Positions 6,007-13,402 of a stretch of 15,352 nucleotides of DNA are shown one piece after another; position 1 is the stretch's first letter; every line of letters begins with the position of its first letter. Location of the stretch: assembly GCA_045224495.1 (NCBI GenBank), contig JBGVAK010000132.1:1-15352 (forward strand), given 5' to 3'. The notes below the pieces were generated by a model that had not been told where the DNA came from, searched no databases, and saw only the letters and a list, made by a program, of their open reading frames with translations. The translations under genes and the position numbers were made by a program. The DNA comes from RUG472 sp045224495 (GTDB lineage: Bacteria > Bacillota > Clostridia > Christensenellales > CAG-138).

Positions 6007-8019
6007 TCACCAGATCCTATACGCCATCAGGAAGTGTTCCGTCCAGTAGTTGGTGAAGACGCTGCCGCGCTTGACCACGCAGCCGCCGGAACTGCTGGCG
6101 TCGATCATGCCGCCGCCCAGATAGATGCCCACGTGGCCTGTGGACTCGCTGCTGCCGGAGAACACCAGGATGTCGCCTCGCTGGATCTGATCCATGCTCT
6201 CGATGCGGGTGTACTTGGAACAGGTCCGCCAGCGGACGCTGGTCATATAGCTGGCGTTGGCTCCCGCCTGCTTCAAACACCAGTAGACGAAGCCGGAACA
6301 GTCGAAGCTGTCGGGCCCCTTGGCGCCCCGCACGTAGGGGCAGCCCAGACGGCTTTCCGCAGCGGCGATCATGCCCTCGACGCCGCTGCCGTAATTGCCC
6401 ACGGGCTTGGCGGGCCGGGGCGTGGCCGTGGCTTCAGGCTCCGGTTCGGGATCCGGCTGGGGCTCGGGCGTCTCCTCCACAGGTTCGGGAGTCACCTCGA
6501 GGGGTTCGGGCGTTTCTTCCACGGGTTCAGGGGTCTCCTCCATAGGCTCGGGCGTTTCTTCCACAGGTTCGGGGGTCACCTCGACGGGCTCCGGCGTCCA
6601 TTCAGGCGTCCAGGGCGTCTCCTCCGGCAGGGGCGTATAGATCTCCGCTTCCGTTGGCTGCGGAGTGGCCTTGGGGGTCGTCTTGGCCTTTTTGGTGGCT
6701 TTCTTGGTGGCCTTAGCCGTGGTCTTGGCGGTGGCTTTCGCCGTCGCCTTGGCCGTGGCCTTCTTGGTGGCCTTAGCCGTGGGTTTGGGCGTGGCTTTCG
6801 CTGTAGGCTTGGGGGTAGCGGTGGCCGCCGGAGTCACGGAATCGGACAGCAGCTTTTGTATGGTTTCGGGGCCGATTTCCCCGTCCACAGCGAGCCCGTT
6901 GCGGCGCTGGAACTCCTCCACGGCCTGCTCTGTGATGTCCCGGTAGTTGCCCGTGATCTGATTGGTCTTCATGTACCCGTATTTATGGAGCAGCCGCTGC
7001 AGGGCCATGACGTCCTCTCCCCGATCGCCCAGCTTAAAGGCGTGGGAGGACACGTCGCCCTCCGTCAGCAGGGATACGGTCATGACGCTCAGATTCCCGT
7101 CGGCGGTCAGGCCGGTGTCCTCCTGGAACCGTTTGACGGCCTGGGCCGTGGACTTGCCGTAGACCCCGTCGGGCCGCATGACCAGATACCCCAGTTCCAG
7201 CAGCCGCTGCTGCCAGGCCAGGATCTGATCGGACTTGTCTCCCAGGCGGATGGAGTTAGCTACAGGCTCGTCCCCAAAGAGGGTCTCCAAAACGGCGGAA
7301 TCCACCGATGTGCCGCTGCCCAGCCGATTCAGCACCCGGAACCGGTCCACGGCGTGGGCGGTGGTTTCCCCAAAGAAGCCGTCCGCCGTCGTGGCCAGAT
7401 ACCCCAGCTCGATGAGCCGCTCCTGGATGCTCTCCACCTCGGGCCCCTGGTCCCCGGGCAGCACGGCGTAGAGGGCGGCATCCTCGGCGTTCAGTTTCAA
7501 AAAGGTTTTTTGATCGCAGAGCCCCGTCACGGGCAAGCCGTTACGGCGCTGGAACAGAGCGACGGCGTTGGCCACACCGGCGCCGTACACGTCCTCCGGC
7601 TGCTCGAAATCCAGATATTCCAGCGTCATGAGCCGGATCTGGATGTCCAGCACGATGGGCGAGCGCTGGCCCGTGCCGATGGCGTCCCCGTTCAGCGGGT
7701 GCAGAGTAGGCGTGGGCGTGGGCTTTTCGGTGGGCACCGGTGAAGGCGTGGGCGAGGGCTGGGCTACGGGCGTAGGCGTAGTCTCCACGGGCGCGGCGGT
7801 CCGGCCCTGGGTCTCGGGGCTGGGCGTCACCTGGACCACGTGTTCGTTGCGGCCCAATTCCGGCTGTTCCACCGCCACGGCCAGGAAGGATTGGTGCAGG
7901 TATTCCCGGGCGTAGAGGCCCCCGGCGATGATGCCGCCCAGCACCAAAATGACCAGGAGCCAGACCAGCACCGCGGTGGTCTTGTCCCGTCTTTTCTTTT
8001 GCTGTGCGCGCTTCTCCAT
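6007..8019 (-). CDS. Membrane-anchored cell-wall hydrolase: four PG-binding repeats, charged linker, NlpC/P60 domain
   Basis: A 670-residue peptidoglycan hydrolase. Domains in order: a short basic cytoplasmic end and a membrane anchor (about 16-36), a Pro/Thr-rich stalk (65-108), and four PG_binding_1-like repeats (about 117-176, 190-250, 260-320, 330-392). The third repeat is clearest, with QQRLLELGYLVMRPDGVYG (270-288). Then come a Lys/Ala/Thr block (397-451), a Glu/Pro block (461-530), and an NlpC/P60 domain (about 545-670). This family cleaves stem-peptide bonds. The catalytic Cys is C574 in FDCSGF and the His is H629 in GHVGIY. The usual third polar residue (often His in IHAS) is Asp640 here (MIDASSSGG), a substitution known in clostridial homologues. 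ATG 8019 follows GGAAAGGGA. The gene is monocistronic and ends at the terminator at 5941-5970. Substrate specificity cannot be read from sequence. Confidence 0.93.
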   Translation of the reverse strand: MEKRAQQKKRRDKTTAVLVWLLVILVLGGIIAGGLYAREYLHQSFLAVAVEQPELGRNEHVVQVTPSPETQGRTAAPVETTPTPVAQPSPTPSPVPTEKPTPTPTLHPLNGDAIGTGQRSPIVLDIQIRLMTLEYLDFEQPEDVYGAGVANAVALFQRRNGLPVTGLCDQKTFLKLNAEDAALYAVLPGDQGPEVESIQERLIELGYLATTADGFFGETTAHAVDRFRVLNRLGSGTSVDSAVLETLFGDEPVANSIRLGDKSDQILAWQQRLLELGYLVMRPDGVYGKSTAQAVKRFQEDTGLTADGNLSVMTVSLLTEGDVSSHAFKLGDRGEDVMALQRLLHKYGYMKTNQITGNYRDITEQAVEEFQRRNGLAVDGEIGPETIQKLLSDSVTPAATATPKPTAKATPKPTAKATKKATAKATAKATAKTTAKATKKATKKAKTTPKATPQPTEAEIYTPLPEETPWTPEWTPEPVEVTPEPVEETPEPMEETPEPVEETPEPLEVTPEPVEETPEPQPDPEPEPEATATPRPAKPVGNYGSGVEGMIAAAESRLGCPYVRGAKGPDSFDCSGFVYWCLKQAGANASYMTSVRWRTCSKYTRIESMDQIQRGDILVFSGSSESTGHVGIYLGGGMIDASSSGGCVVKRGSVFTNYWTEHFLMAYRIW
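6460..6597 (-). repeat. In-frame 21-bp tandem repeats encoding seven TPEP heptads
   Basis: Residues 475-520 of the NlpC/P60 protein carry TPEP seven times with an exact 7-residue period (starting at 475, 482, 489, 496, 503, 510 and 517). They are separated mostly by VEE, MEE or LEV. The DNA copies are similar but not identical. Tandem repeats of this kind can expand or contract by slippage and so vary in length between strains. Confidence 0.9.
6667..6831 (-). repeat. In-frame low-complexity TAKA/TKKA repeat (histone H1-like)
   Basis: Residues 397-451 of the NlpC/P60 protein are almost only Thr, Ala, Lys and Pro, in a loose four-residue period (TAKA, TKKA, TPKP). There are 16 lysines in residues 404-450. 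The composition resembles histone H1 tails, but it sits outside the membrane in a wall enzyme, where binding to anionic wall polymers is more likely than DNA binding (inference). Confidence 0.9.
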
Positions 8020-8049
8020 AGCCGTCCCTTTCCTGCTTTCTTACGGTCT

Positions 8050-8081
8050 ATTGTAGCGAAAAAGGGCCCTTTTTGTGTTAA
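8050..8081 (-). promoter_or_regulatory. Probable promoter with embedded 16-bp palindrome upstream of the NlpC/P60 gene
   Basis: On the minus strand, TACAAT (8050-8055) is a good -10 about 30 bp before the start codon. The best -35 is TTAACA (8076-8081), at an unusually long 20-bp spacing. Between them lies the perfect palindrome AAAAAGGGCCCTTTTT (8059-8074). The palindrome is directly seen; calling it an operator is inference, and the -35 is weak. Confidence 0.45.
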
Positions 8082-8211
8082 CGGCTCGTAAATAAACTGC
8101 GGGAATTTTGCAACATTCAGATGAACTTTGTCACATTTTTCCTGTTTTACCCAAATGCCCCTTAAGACAAGGAGTCCCATCTTGCCCACATTGGTATTCA
8201 GCAATGGATAC

Positions 8212-10308
8212 TCAGTTTGTCACTATTTCATATTCCAGAACCGAAATATCTGAATCTGCTGTGAAATTGTAGGCCTGCTGCGGAGATGTGAATACGAATT
8301 CATACCAGTCTGTTCCCACGGGAAGCGGTTGCTCATGCTTTTCCACGTTGGAGAATAAAACCATTTTTGTCTCTTCGGTGGCACTGATTTTCATGCGAAT
8401 AGTCAATTGCCCTTCAGTATAACGACTGTTGAACAGAACAAGAACACCTGTATAGCCCACTTCCAGCTTGTTGGATTTGACATTTGCCATAACAGCATCG
8501 AAAACCGGTTTGTCTTTTTGTATCTTCAAAACGTGGAGCAGATCATTTTCAGGGTCCAATTCTCGAGTATATTCACTGAGTTTGACCATACTGAACACCG
8601 TATTGTCGACGACAAATATGTCCGTATCGGGCGTCATCTTTCCCGCCTTCGTCCCTCGCAGCAATTGATCCGGCTTGTAGGGCACGTATTTACCGCCGGT
8701 GGGATATAAATTGTTGAACAGATCGTTTAACGTTACATAGAACCCTGTTTTCGCCGTGCGCACATCCAGATTGCTGTAAACAATATAACTATCGTTGGTT
8801 AAAACATACAGATATTCATTACCTTTGATCGCTTGTAGTGCGGATTCAGCAGGTTTTTCCCAAGAATCCATCTTCTTATATTCGTGATGAAACGAACAAT
8901 ACAGGGTGATGTTCCCGATCAACAGAAACATGGGCAGCACATATATTATTCGCCTGGCCATTTTGTCTTCACCGATGCACAAATGAAAGTATCCCACAAA
9001 CAGCGTCAGAATGATGACAACGAGCCCAGCGAGCCGTTGGATAGAACCAGATGATATAGAAGAGAAAGCATAGGGCAAGGAAAGCGTCTCATGCAGCATG
9101 GCGGTTGAATTTTCTTTACCGCCGACGCCCCATATAGCTGCGCAGATCGCCACAAAAGACAAAACACAGATGGTCAATATACGGACCCTCTTTCGATTTT
9201 CCTTTGTATCGCTCGTTTCACCTTGAACCAAGGAAAAGAGGAAGAAAAGAGGGATATACATGCCGATGTATCTTAAATGAACGGCATGTGTAGCATATTC
9301 ATACCGATTGATGGTCCAGGCTGTGCCGATGATCGATAAAGCGAGACTGACCACTGTAAGAATAAAAATAACTTTTGCGGTCCTATCAAATCCTGAAAAC
9401 CTGGTGATAGGCACAAGAAAGCAAGCGATCCCACAGGCAAGAATGAAATAGTACAGGTATTGGGGGAGCGACTTGAAGAAGATGCTGAGATGCAAGTCGT
9501 TGTTCGTACCACCCAACTGCGAACGGTATAGGGAAAGGGCGTTGTCGGCCTCGTTATGAAATACATATTTGAGAAGCGCGGAAAAAGCGAAACAAATAGC
9601 CGCACAGGCAAGAATGCCGACGAGCCCATGGAGTATCCCGCGCCAATTCTTTTGCCGTGCAGAAATGATGCCAAAGAACACCAGAGACACCACCGGGAAA
9701 ACGAGAGCGCCGGGTTTCGTCTCATAAAGCAATCCAGCTATGACTCCCAACAGAGCGGCGGGGAGCACGCCTCCTTTTTCAAGCAGCAGAATGGCACAAA
9801 ACACCGCTGCAAAAAACAGAGGATAAATAACGTTTTCACTGTAAATGACTTGGCTTAGGGCAAAGTCCCCGGCAAGCATGAGGATCGCTGTAGTGATGAG
9901 GGCCTTTTTCGCATTCTTCAACAACCTTGCCGCTATACCATATATGGGAAATACAGATAAGGACATCAGCAGCGCATTCCACAGTTGTATCAACCGATAA
10001 AAGTTGGCGCCCTCTTTAAAAACCAGATAAACGGGGGAAAGAACGAGTGGATAAACGATGTAGGTATAGTCGGCATACATCCCTCTGAACAATAATTCGC
10101 CTTTTGTCGCGATGGATCTTGCAACGCCATAGTACAGAAACTCATCGATGTTGCTAATAGGATGTATCGATGTTAACAGGGCGAGCACGAAACGCGCAGA
10201 AACGCTTACAATATAAATGGCCAGCAGGAACAAATAAACCTGCCCTTTTTGCATGTTTTTGTTAAGTGCGAAGACCGTGTCCTTGGTCTTTGTTCTCTTT
10301 TGTGTCAT
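8212..10308 (-). CDS. Multi-spanning GT-C/PMT-like membrane glycosyltransferase (putative)
   Basis: A 698-residue membrane protein that I cannot name precisely. The N-terminal 470 residues hold about ten hydrophobic segments. An acidic pair in NIDEF (53-57) follows the first one, and YSENV (156-160) with a following YP lies in a later loop. A first-loop acidic motif plus many helices is the plan of GT-C enzymes (PMT/ArnT/GT39-like), which move sugars from polyprenyl-phosphate donors outside the membrane. From about 485 to the end it is soluble, mostly beta-strand in appearance. The function is an inference from architecture. ATG 10308 has AAGGAA about 11 bases ahead; M19 is a possible later start. 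It has its own promoter (10340-10367), no neighbour of the same pathway, and no clear terminator. Its base composition is far lower in GC than its neighbours (18/60 at 8761-8820), which suggests horizontal acquisition. Confidence 0.7.
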   Translation of the reverse strand: MTQKRTKTKDTVFALNKNMQKGQVYLFLLAIYIVSVSARFVLALLTSIHPISNIDEFLYYGVARSIATKGELLFRGMYADYTYIVYPLVLSPVYLVFKEGANFYRLIQLWNALLMSLSVFPIYGIAARLLKNAKKALITTAILMLAGDFALSQVIYSENVIYPLFFAAVFCAILLLEKGGVLPAALLGVIAGLLYETKPGALVFPVVSLVFFGIISARQKNWRGILHGLVGILACAAICFAFSALLKYVFHNEADNALSLYRSQLGGTNNDLHLSIFFKSLPQYLYYFILACGIACFLVPITRFSGFDRTAKVIFILTVVSLALSIIGTAWTINRYEYATHAVHLRYIGMYIPLFFLFSLVQGETSDTKENRKRVRILTICVLSFVAICAAIWGVGGKENSTAMLHETLSLPYAFSSISSGSIQRLAGLVVIILTLFVGYFHLCIGEDKMARRIIYVLPMFLLIGNITLYCSFHHEYKKMDSWEKPAESALQAIKGNEYLYVLTNDSYIVYSNLDVRTAKTGFYVTLNDLFNNLYPTGGKYVPYKPDQLLRGTKAGKMTPDTDIFVVDNTVFSMVKLSEYTRELDPENDLLHVLKIQKDKPVFDAVMANVKSNKLEVGYTGVLVLFNSRYTEGQLTIRMKISATEETKMVLFSNVEKHEQPLPVGTDWYEFVFTSPQQAYNFTADSDISVLEYEIVTN

Positions 10309-10339
10309 GCTTTTTTGTTCCTTTTTTGATTCTATACGT

Positions 10340-10367
10340 ATTGTATCAAATATTTATCACAATGCAA
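10340..10367 (-). promoter_or_regulatory. Sigma-A-type promoter of the AT-rich glycosyltransferase-like gene
   Basis: On the minus strand, TTGCAT (10362-10367) and TACAAT (10340-10345) are 16 bp apart, about 31 bp before the start codon. The sequence just ahead of the -10 is TTTGA. The region is AT-rich like the gene it serves. Confidence 0.7.
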
Positions 10368-10430
10368 GCAAAAAGGCTTGCCTGCTGTTCATAGCCGATT
10401 GCAAGCCCTTGCCTTCTTTGCGATGCTTAT

Positions 10431-10454
10431 AAAAAACGCCCGGTTTCCCGGGCG
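10431..10454 (-). terminator. Terminator after the DUF218 gene
   Basis: Read on the minus strand, CGCCCGG and CCGGGCG (10448-10454 and 10437-10443) form a 7-bp all-GC stem with a GAAA loop. Six T follow (10431-10436). It starts 6 bp after the DUF218 stop codon. Confidence 0.92.
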
Positions 10455-10460
10455 CTGAGG

Positions 10461-11306
10461 TCAATCGCCATAGTATAACGCATAATACCGGTCCCGCGTG
10501 TCTTCGGGGATGTCCAGGACCTGGAACAGCTGGGGAATGGTGACCATGTAGTCCGGACCCATGTCGAAGGCGGAGAGATAGGACCAGTCGCCCACCACCT
10601 CCATGGCGCAGCCCTGCTCCGCCTCGATGCGGGCGGCCGCGGCTGCGAACAGGACCTGTCCCCGGCGCTGATGGTAGTGGGAGGTGACGACGGTCAGGGT
10701 CTCCACCTGCTGCGCCTGCAGAATGGCCATGACGTTGACGGCGTTCTCAGCGGTGGTCATGGCCCGCTCCTCCGCAAAGACGCGGCCGGGGTCGATGCCG
10801 TGGACCGTCTCCAGATACGCCTTCATAAGGCCGGCTTCGGTGTGTTCCTCCGGGTTTTCGATGCCTGTCGGGCCGCCGGTGCAGACGATCAAAGAATCGG
10901 GAAAAGCCTGGGCCGCAGCCGCCGCAGCGTCGCAGCGGCCCTTTAGCTCCTCGGTCATCTCCCCCTTCTCCAGCTCGAAGCCCAGGACCACGAAAGCGTG
11001 CTTTCCCCGCACGGGGATATCCCGGGGATCGTCCTGCCCGTAGATCAAGAGCCGGTAGTCGGGATTGGCGTAGACCTGCACCCAGCTGGCGGCCACGGCG
11101 GCAGCCACAGGGTCGTCCGTGGCCGCAACGTCCGCCTTGATCCGCCGGCTGGCTTCCGGGGAAGGGGCCTCTGCCGCGCGGGCCATGTCCGTGAAGAGCA
11201 CAGCATAGTCGACCTTCTCCTCCTCTCCCTCCGCCGGAGCGACGGCGGGCAGCCCCAGCAGCGCCAGGGCCAGAAGGTGCAGAAGGATGCGCATTCTCGG
11301 TTTCAT
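10461..11306 (-). CDS. Secreted YdcF/SanA-like DUF218 protein
   Basis: A 281-residue protein of the DUF218 (YdcF/SanA/ElyC) superfamily. It starts with a signal peptide (RMRILLHLLALALLGLP, with an Ala-Pro-Ala cleavage site near residue 25). Family motifs are visible: VVLG (106-109), the CTGG strand end (142-145), TTAEN (184-188) after a Glu-rich turn, and VVTSHYHQRR (206-215). Family members are tied to cell-envelope integrity in some bacteria but their reaction is not settled. Here the protein would act outside the membrane. An upstream ATG at 11345 would place 13 extra residues inside the preceding gene with no signal-peptide character, so ATG 11306 is preferred; ATG 11297 is also possible. 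No strong ribosome site is visible. It begins 11 bp after the M20 peptidase stop and is almost certainly co-transcribed, ending at the terminator at 10431-10454. Confidence 0.82.
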   Translation of the reverse strand: MKPRMRILLHLLALALLGLPAVAPAEGEEEKVDYAVLFTDMARAAEAPSPEASRRIKADVAATDDPVAAAVAASWVQVYANPDYRLLIYGQDDPRDIPVRGKHAFVVLGFELEKGEMTEELKGRCDAAAAAAQAFPDSLIVCTGGPTGIENPEEHTEAGLMKAYLETVHGIDPGRVFAEERAMTTAENAVNVMAILQAQQVETLTVVTSHYHQRRGQVLFAAAAARIEAEQGCAMEVVGDWSYLSAFDMGPDYMVTIPQLFQVLDIPEDTRDRYYALYYGD

Positions 11307-11317
11307 AGGCAAGTCGT

Positions 11318-12595
11318 TTATTCCGCGGCCAGGCGGCGCAGGCACTCGGCCATGTATTTGGTGTTGAAGAGCATCTCCGAGAGGAGGATGTTCTCGTTGG
11401 CGATATGGCAGAGGTCCGGCCGATCGGGCCGGGTGACGCCGATGGCCACGGCGTTCTTGAACTCCCGGGCATAGGTGCCGCCGCCGATGGAGAGGGGCTT
11501 GGCTTCCCAGTCGCCGGAGAGCTCCCCGTACACGTCCATGAGGACGCTCACCAGCTCCGTGTCGGGGGCGATGTAGTGGCCCAGGGAGTTGGATCGCTCC
11601 TGGACGGCGAAGCCCAGGGCGCCCATGCGCTCATCGATGGGGCCGGTCAGCTGCTCGAAGGTCATGGAGGCAGGGTAGCGGCAGTCGAAGCCCACGGTGA
11701 CGCCGGTCTCGTCGGCGATGAGCCGGGTGACGGCCAGGGTCAGCCGCCCGGAGGCGTCGGTGAAGTCCACACCCAGGCCCTCGCCGTGGTTCACGCCGCA
11801 GAACAGGGGCACGAGGCCGGCGAAGGTGGCTTTGTCCTCAGCGGGCAGATCCGCCTCGGAGAGGCCCCGCAGCAGCTTCATCAGGGCGTTGTCCGCATGG
11901 TCCGGCATGGAGGCGTGGCCCTCCCTGCCCTTGTACGCCAGGGCGGGGACCTCGGACGCGGCCTCGCCGGGGATCACGTTCATGGCCGTGCCCACCTTGG
12001 CCCGAACGGCGGTGGGGTACGCCTTCTTGAAGATCATGTGGGAGATGTTCATCTCGGAGTTGACCACGGGGTAGCTGGCGTCCGGGGTGAAGGCCATGGT
12101 GGGCTCCCCCTCCACCTCCCGGTACCGCTCCATGCCCGTGGAGCCTCGCTCCTCGTCGCAGCCTAAGAGGATGCGGACCCGGCGCTTCATCTTAGCGCCG
12201 CTCTCCTTCAGGGCGTAGAGGGCGTAGAGAGCGGACACCGCCGCACCCTTGTCATCCGCCGTGCCCCGGCCGTACATGGCCCCGTCGTGGATCTCGGCGC
12301 CGTAGGGGGGATAGGTCCAGCCCGTGCCCTCGGGGACCACGTCCAGGTGCGCCATGACGGCCACCAGCTCGTCCCCCTGGCCGTACTCCACTACGCCGCA
12401 GCGGGCCTCCACGTCCCAGACGTTCTCAAAGCCCAACCTTTTGGCGATCTCCTGGGCCTTTCTCAAGGCGTTGAACACGTTCTCCCCGTAGGGCATGCCC
12501 TCCTTGGGTTCGCCTCGGGACACGGAGGGGATGCGGATCAGCTCCTGCAGGTCCTGCACCTGGTTTTCAAAGCTTTTTTCGATGATATCAAACAT
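11318..12595 (-). CDS. M20 family dinuclear-zinc dipeptidase (PepV/Sapep-like)
   Basis: A 425-residue cytoplasmic metallopeptidase likely to cleave dipeptides, as PepV and Sapep do. The metal and catalytic residues are in place: H83 and D85 in AHLDVVPEG, the bridging Asp in GTADDKGA (114-115), the Glu pair E148-E149 in CDEERGSTG, D172 in TPDASYP, and H397 near the end (LCHIANEN). The lid-domain His of GREGHASMP (H227) is also present. SIGGGTYAREF (369-379) matches the substrate-binding loop of the family. ATG 12595 is chosen because GGGAGGAT lies 7 bases ahead; the earlier in-frame ATG at 12634 would start near the promoter -10. It is first in a two-gene unit with the DUF218 gene and divergent from the PAP2-like gene. 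It is slightly shorter than many PepV proteins, with no motif lost. Confidence 0.93.
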   Translation of the reverse strand: MFDIIEKSFENQVQDLQELIRIPSVSRGEPKEGMPYGENVFNALRKAQEIAKRLGFENVWDVEARCGVVEYGQGDELVAVMAHLDVVPEGTGWTYPPYGAEIHDGAMYGRGTADDKGAAVSALYALYALKESGAKMKRRVRILLGCDEERGSTGMERYREVEGEPTMAFTPDASYPVVNSEMNISHMIFKKAYPTAVRAKVGTAMNVIPGEAASEVPALAYKGREGHASMPDHADNALMKLLRGLSEADLPAEDKATFAGLVPLFCGVNHGEGLGVDFTDASGRLTLAVTRLIADETGVTVGFDCRYPASMTFEQLTGPIDERMGALGFAVQERSNSLGHYIAPDTELVSVLMDVYGELSGDWEAKPLSIGGGTYAREFKNAVAIGVTRPDRPDLCHIANENILLSEMLFNTKYMAECLRRLAAE

Positions 12596-12624
12596 AAACG
12601 ATCCTCCCTGTTTTTGATAGGCCC

Positions 12625-12653
12625 ATTGTATCACAGGATACGCTTTTGCGCCA
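12625..12653 (-). promoter_or_regulatory. Extended -10 promoter of the M20 peptidase-DUF218 unit
   Basis: On the minus strand the sequence CTGTGATACAAT contains -10 TACAAT (12625-12630) preceded by TG one base away, an extended -10. The -35 at 17-bp spacing (TGGCGC) is poor, so the extended -10 would carry recognition. The -10 is about 30 bp from the chosen start codon. Confidence 0.6.
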
Positions 12654-12675
12654 TCATTTCTTCACGTTTCCTTCC

Positions 12676-12704
12676 TTGAATCCCGGTGGGTGTTGTGATA
12701 CAAT
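12676..12704 (+). promoter_or_regulatory. Promoter of the PAP2-like gene
   Basis: TTGAAT (12676-12681) and TACAAT (12699-12704) are 17 bp apart, and the -10 is preceded by TGTGA (extended -10). It lies 23 bp before the PAP2 start codon and back to back with the M20 peptidase promoter. Confidence 0.78.
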
Positions 12705-12727
12705 ACGTCGTTGTTTGGAGGAGAGGG

Positions 12728-13402
12728 ATGTTCAAAAAAGCCTTCAACTGGATACGGAGCCTGCTGCCGGACTACGGCTGGGTCTGTCTGATCTTTTTGA
12801 TCCTGTGTCAGGCCCTGGTGTTCTGCGCCACCCGCATCCCCCTGCAGTACATGGACAAGCTGGATCTGTCCACGCCCTTGGACGGCCGGATCCCCTTCCG
12901 GCCGGCGTGGATCTCCATCTACGTGCTGTCCTTCGCCTCCTGGGCCATCACCTTCTTTTTGCTCTTTCGGCAGCGGAAGGAGCACGTGTACCGGAACTCC
13001 GCGGCCTACCTGTTGACGCTGCTGTGCACGGTGATCCTGTTCATGGCCATGCCGGCAGAGATGGAGCGGCCGGAGGTCCCGGGACGCGACTTCTTCTCCT
13101 GGCTCACCCGGTTCGTGTATTTCGTGGACCAGCCCAACAACTTGTGCCCGTCGCTCCACGTGGTGTGCAGTTACTACTGCTGGCGGGCCCTTTACGACAC
13201 GGAGGGTATCCCCCTCTGGTACCGCCGGTTCAACTTCGTGTTTTTGCTGTTGGTCTCGGCTTCCATCCTGTTCGTGAAGCAGCATCTGGTGGTGGACATC
13301 CCGCCCGCCGTGCTGGTATCGGAACTGCCGCTGCAGCTGGCGAAACGGTTCCGCTGGGAGCGGCTGGGCTTCGCCATCGAAAAAAGGATGGAACGGGCAT
13401 GA
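12728..13402 (+). CDS. PAP2/inositolphosphotransferase-like membrane phosphatase
   Basis: A 224-residue membrane protein with about six hydrophobic segments. Two of the three phosphatase signature motifs of the PAP2 superfamily are seen: NNLCPSLHVV (about 137-146, the SLH motif) and VKQHLVVDIPPAVL (about 179-192, the His and Asp of the third motif). The first motif (KxxxxxxRP) is not obvious, which fits the Aur1/inositolphosphotransferase-like branch. A role in lipid phosphate or undecaprenyl-phosphate chemistry at the outer membrane face is plausible; the substrate is not known. ATG 12728 is chosen over ATG 12686 because GGAGGAGAGGG directly precedes it and 12686 lies inside the promoter. 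The stop codon overlaps an ATG (ATGA) that opens a 17-codon frame, possibly the stub of a lost downstream partner. Confidence 0.87.
   Translation: MFKKAFNWIRSLLPDYGWVCLIFLILCQALVFCATRIPLQYMDKLDLSTPLDGRIPFRPAWISIYVLSFASWAITFFLLFRQRKEHVYRNSAAYLLTLLCTVILFMAMPAEMERPEVPGRDFFSWLTRFVYFVDQPNNLCPSLHVVCSYYCWRALYDTEGIPLWYRRFNFVFLLLVSASILFVKQHLVVDIPPAVLVSELPLQLAKRFRWERLGFAIEKRMERA

Noticed and set aside
6430..6831. CRISPR-like or noncoding repeat array
   Set aside because: The period is 12 or 21 bp, in frame, with no spacers. The repeats encode TAKA and TPEP units inside a protein.
6034..7743. Long open frame (569 codons) antisense to the NlpC/P60 gene
   Set aside because: It arises from the GC-rich codon bias of the minus-strand gene. 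The minus-strand frame has clear domains and catalytic residues; the plus-strand product is low-complexity Gly/His/Arg with no family signature.
7827..8204. 125-codon minus-strand frame overlapping the start of the NlpC/P60 gene
   Set aside because: It runs through the promoter and the first 190 bases of the wall hydrolase gene in another frame, with no ribosome site or family likeness.
8212..10308. Mobile element or genomic island around the AT-rich gene
   Set aside because: No transposase, integrase, direct repeats or tRNA were seen at either border; only the composition differs, so no element is called.
10671..11043. Plus-strand frames inside the DUF218 gene
   Set aside because: They are antisense shadows of a gene with a signal peptide, family motifs, operon context and a terminator.
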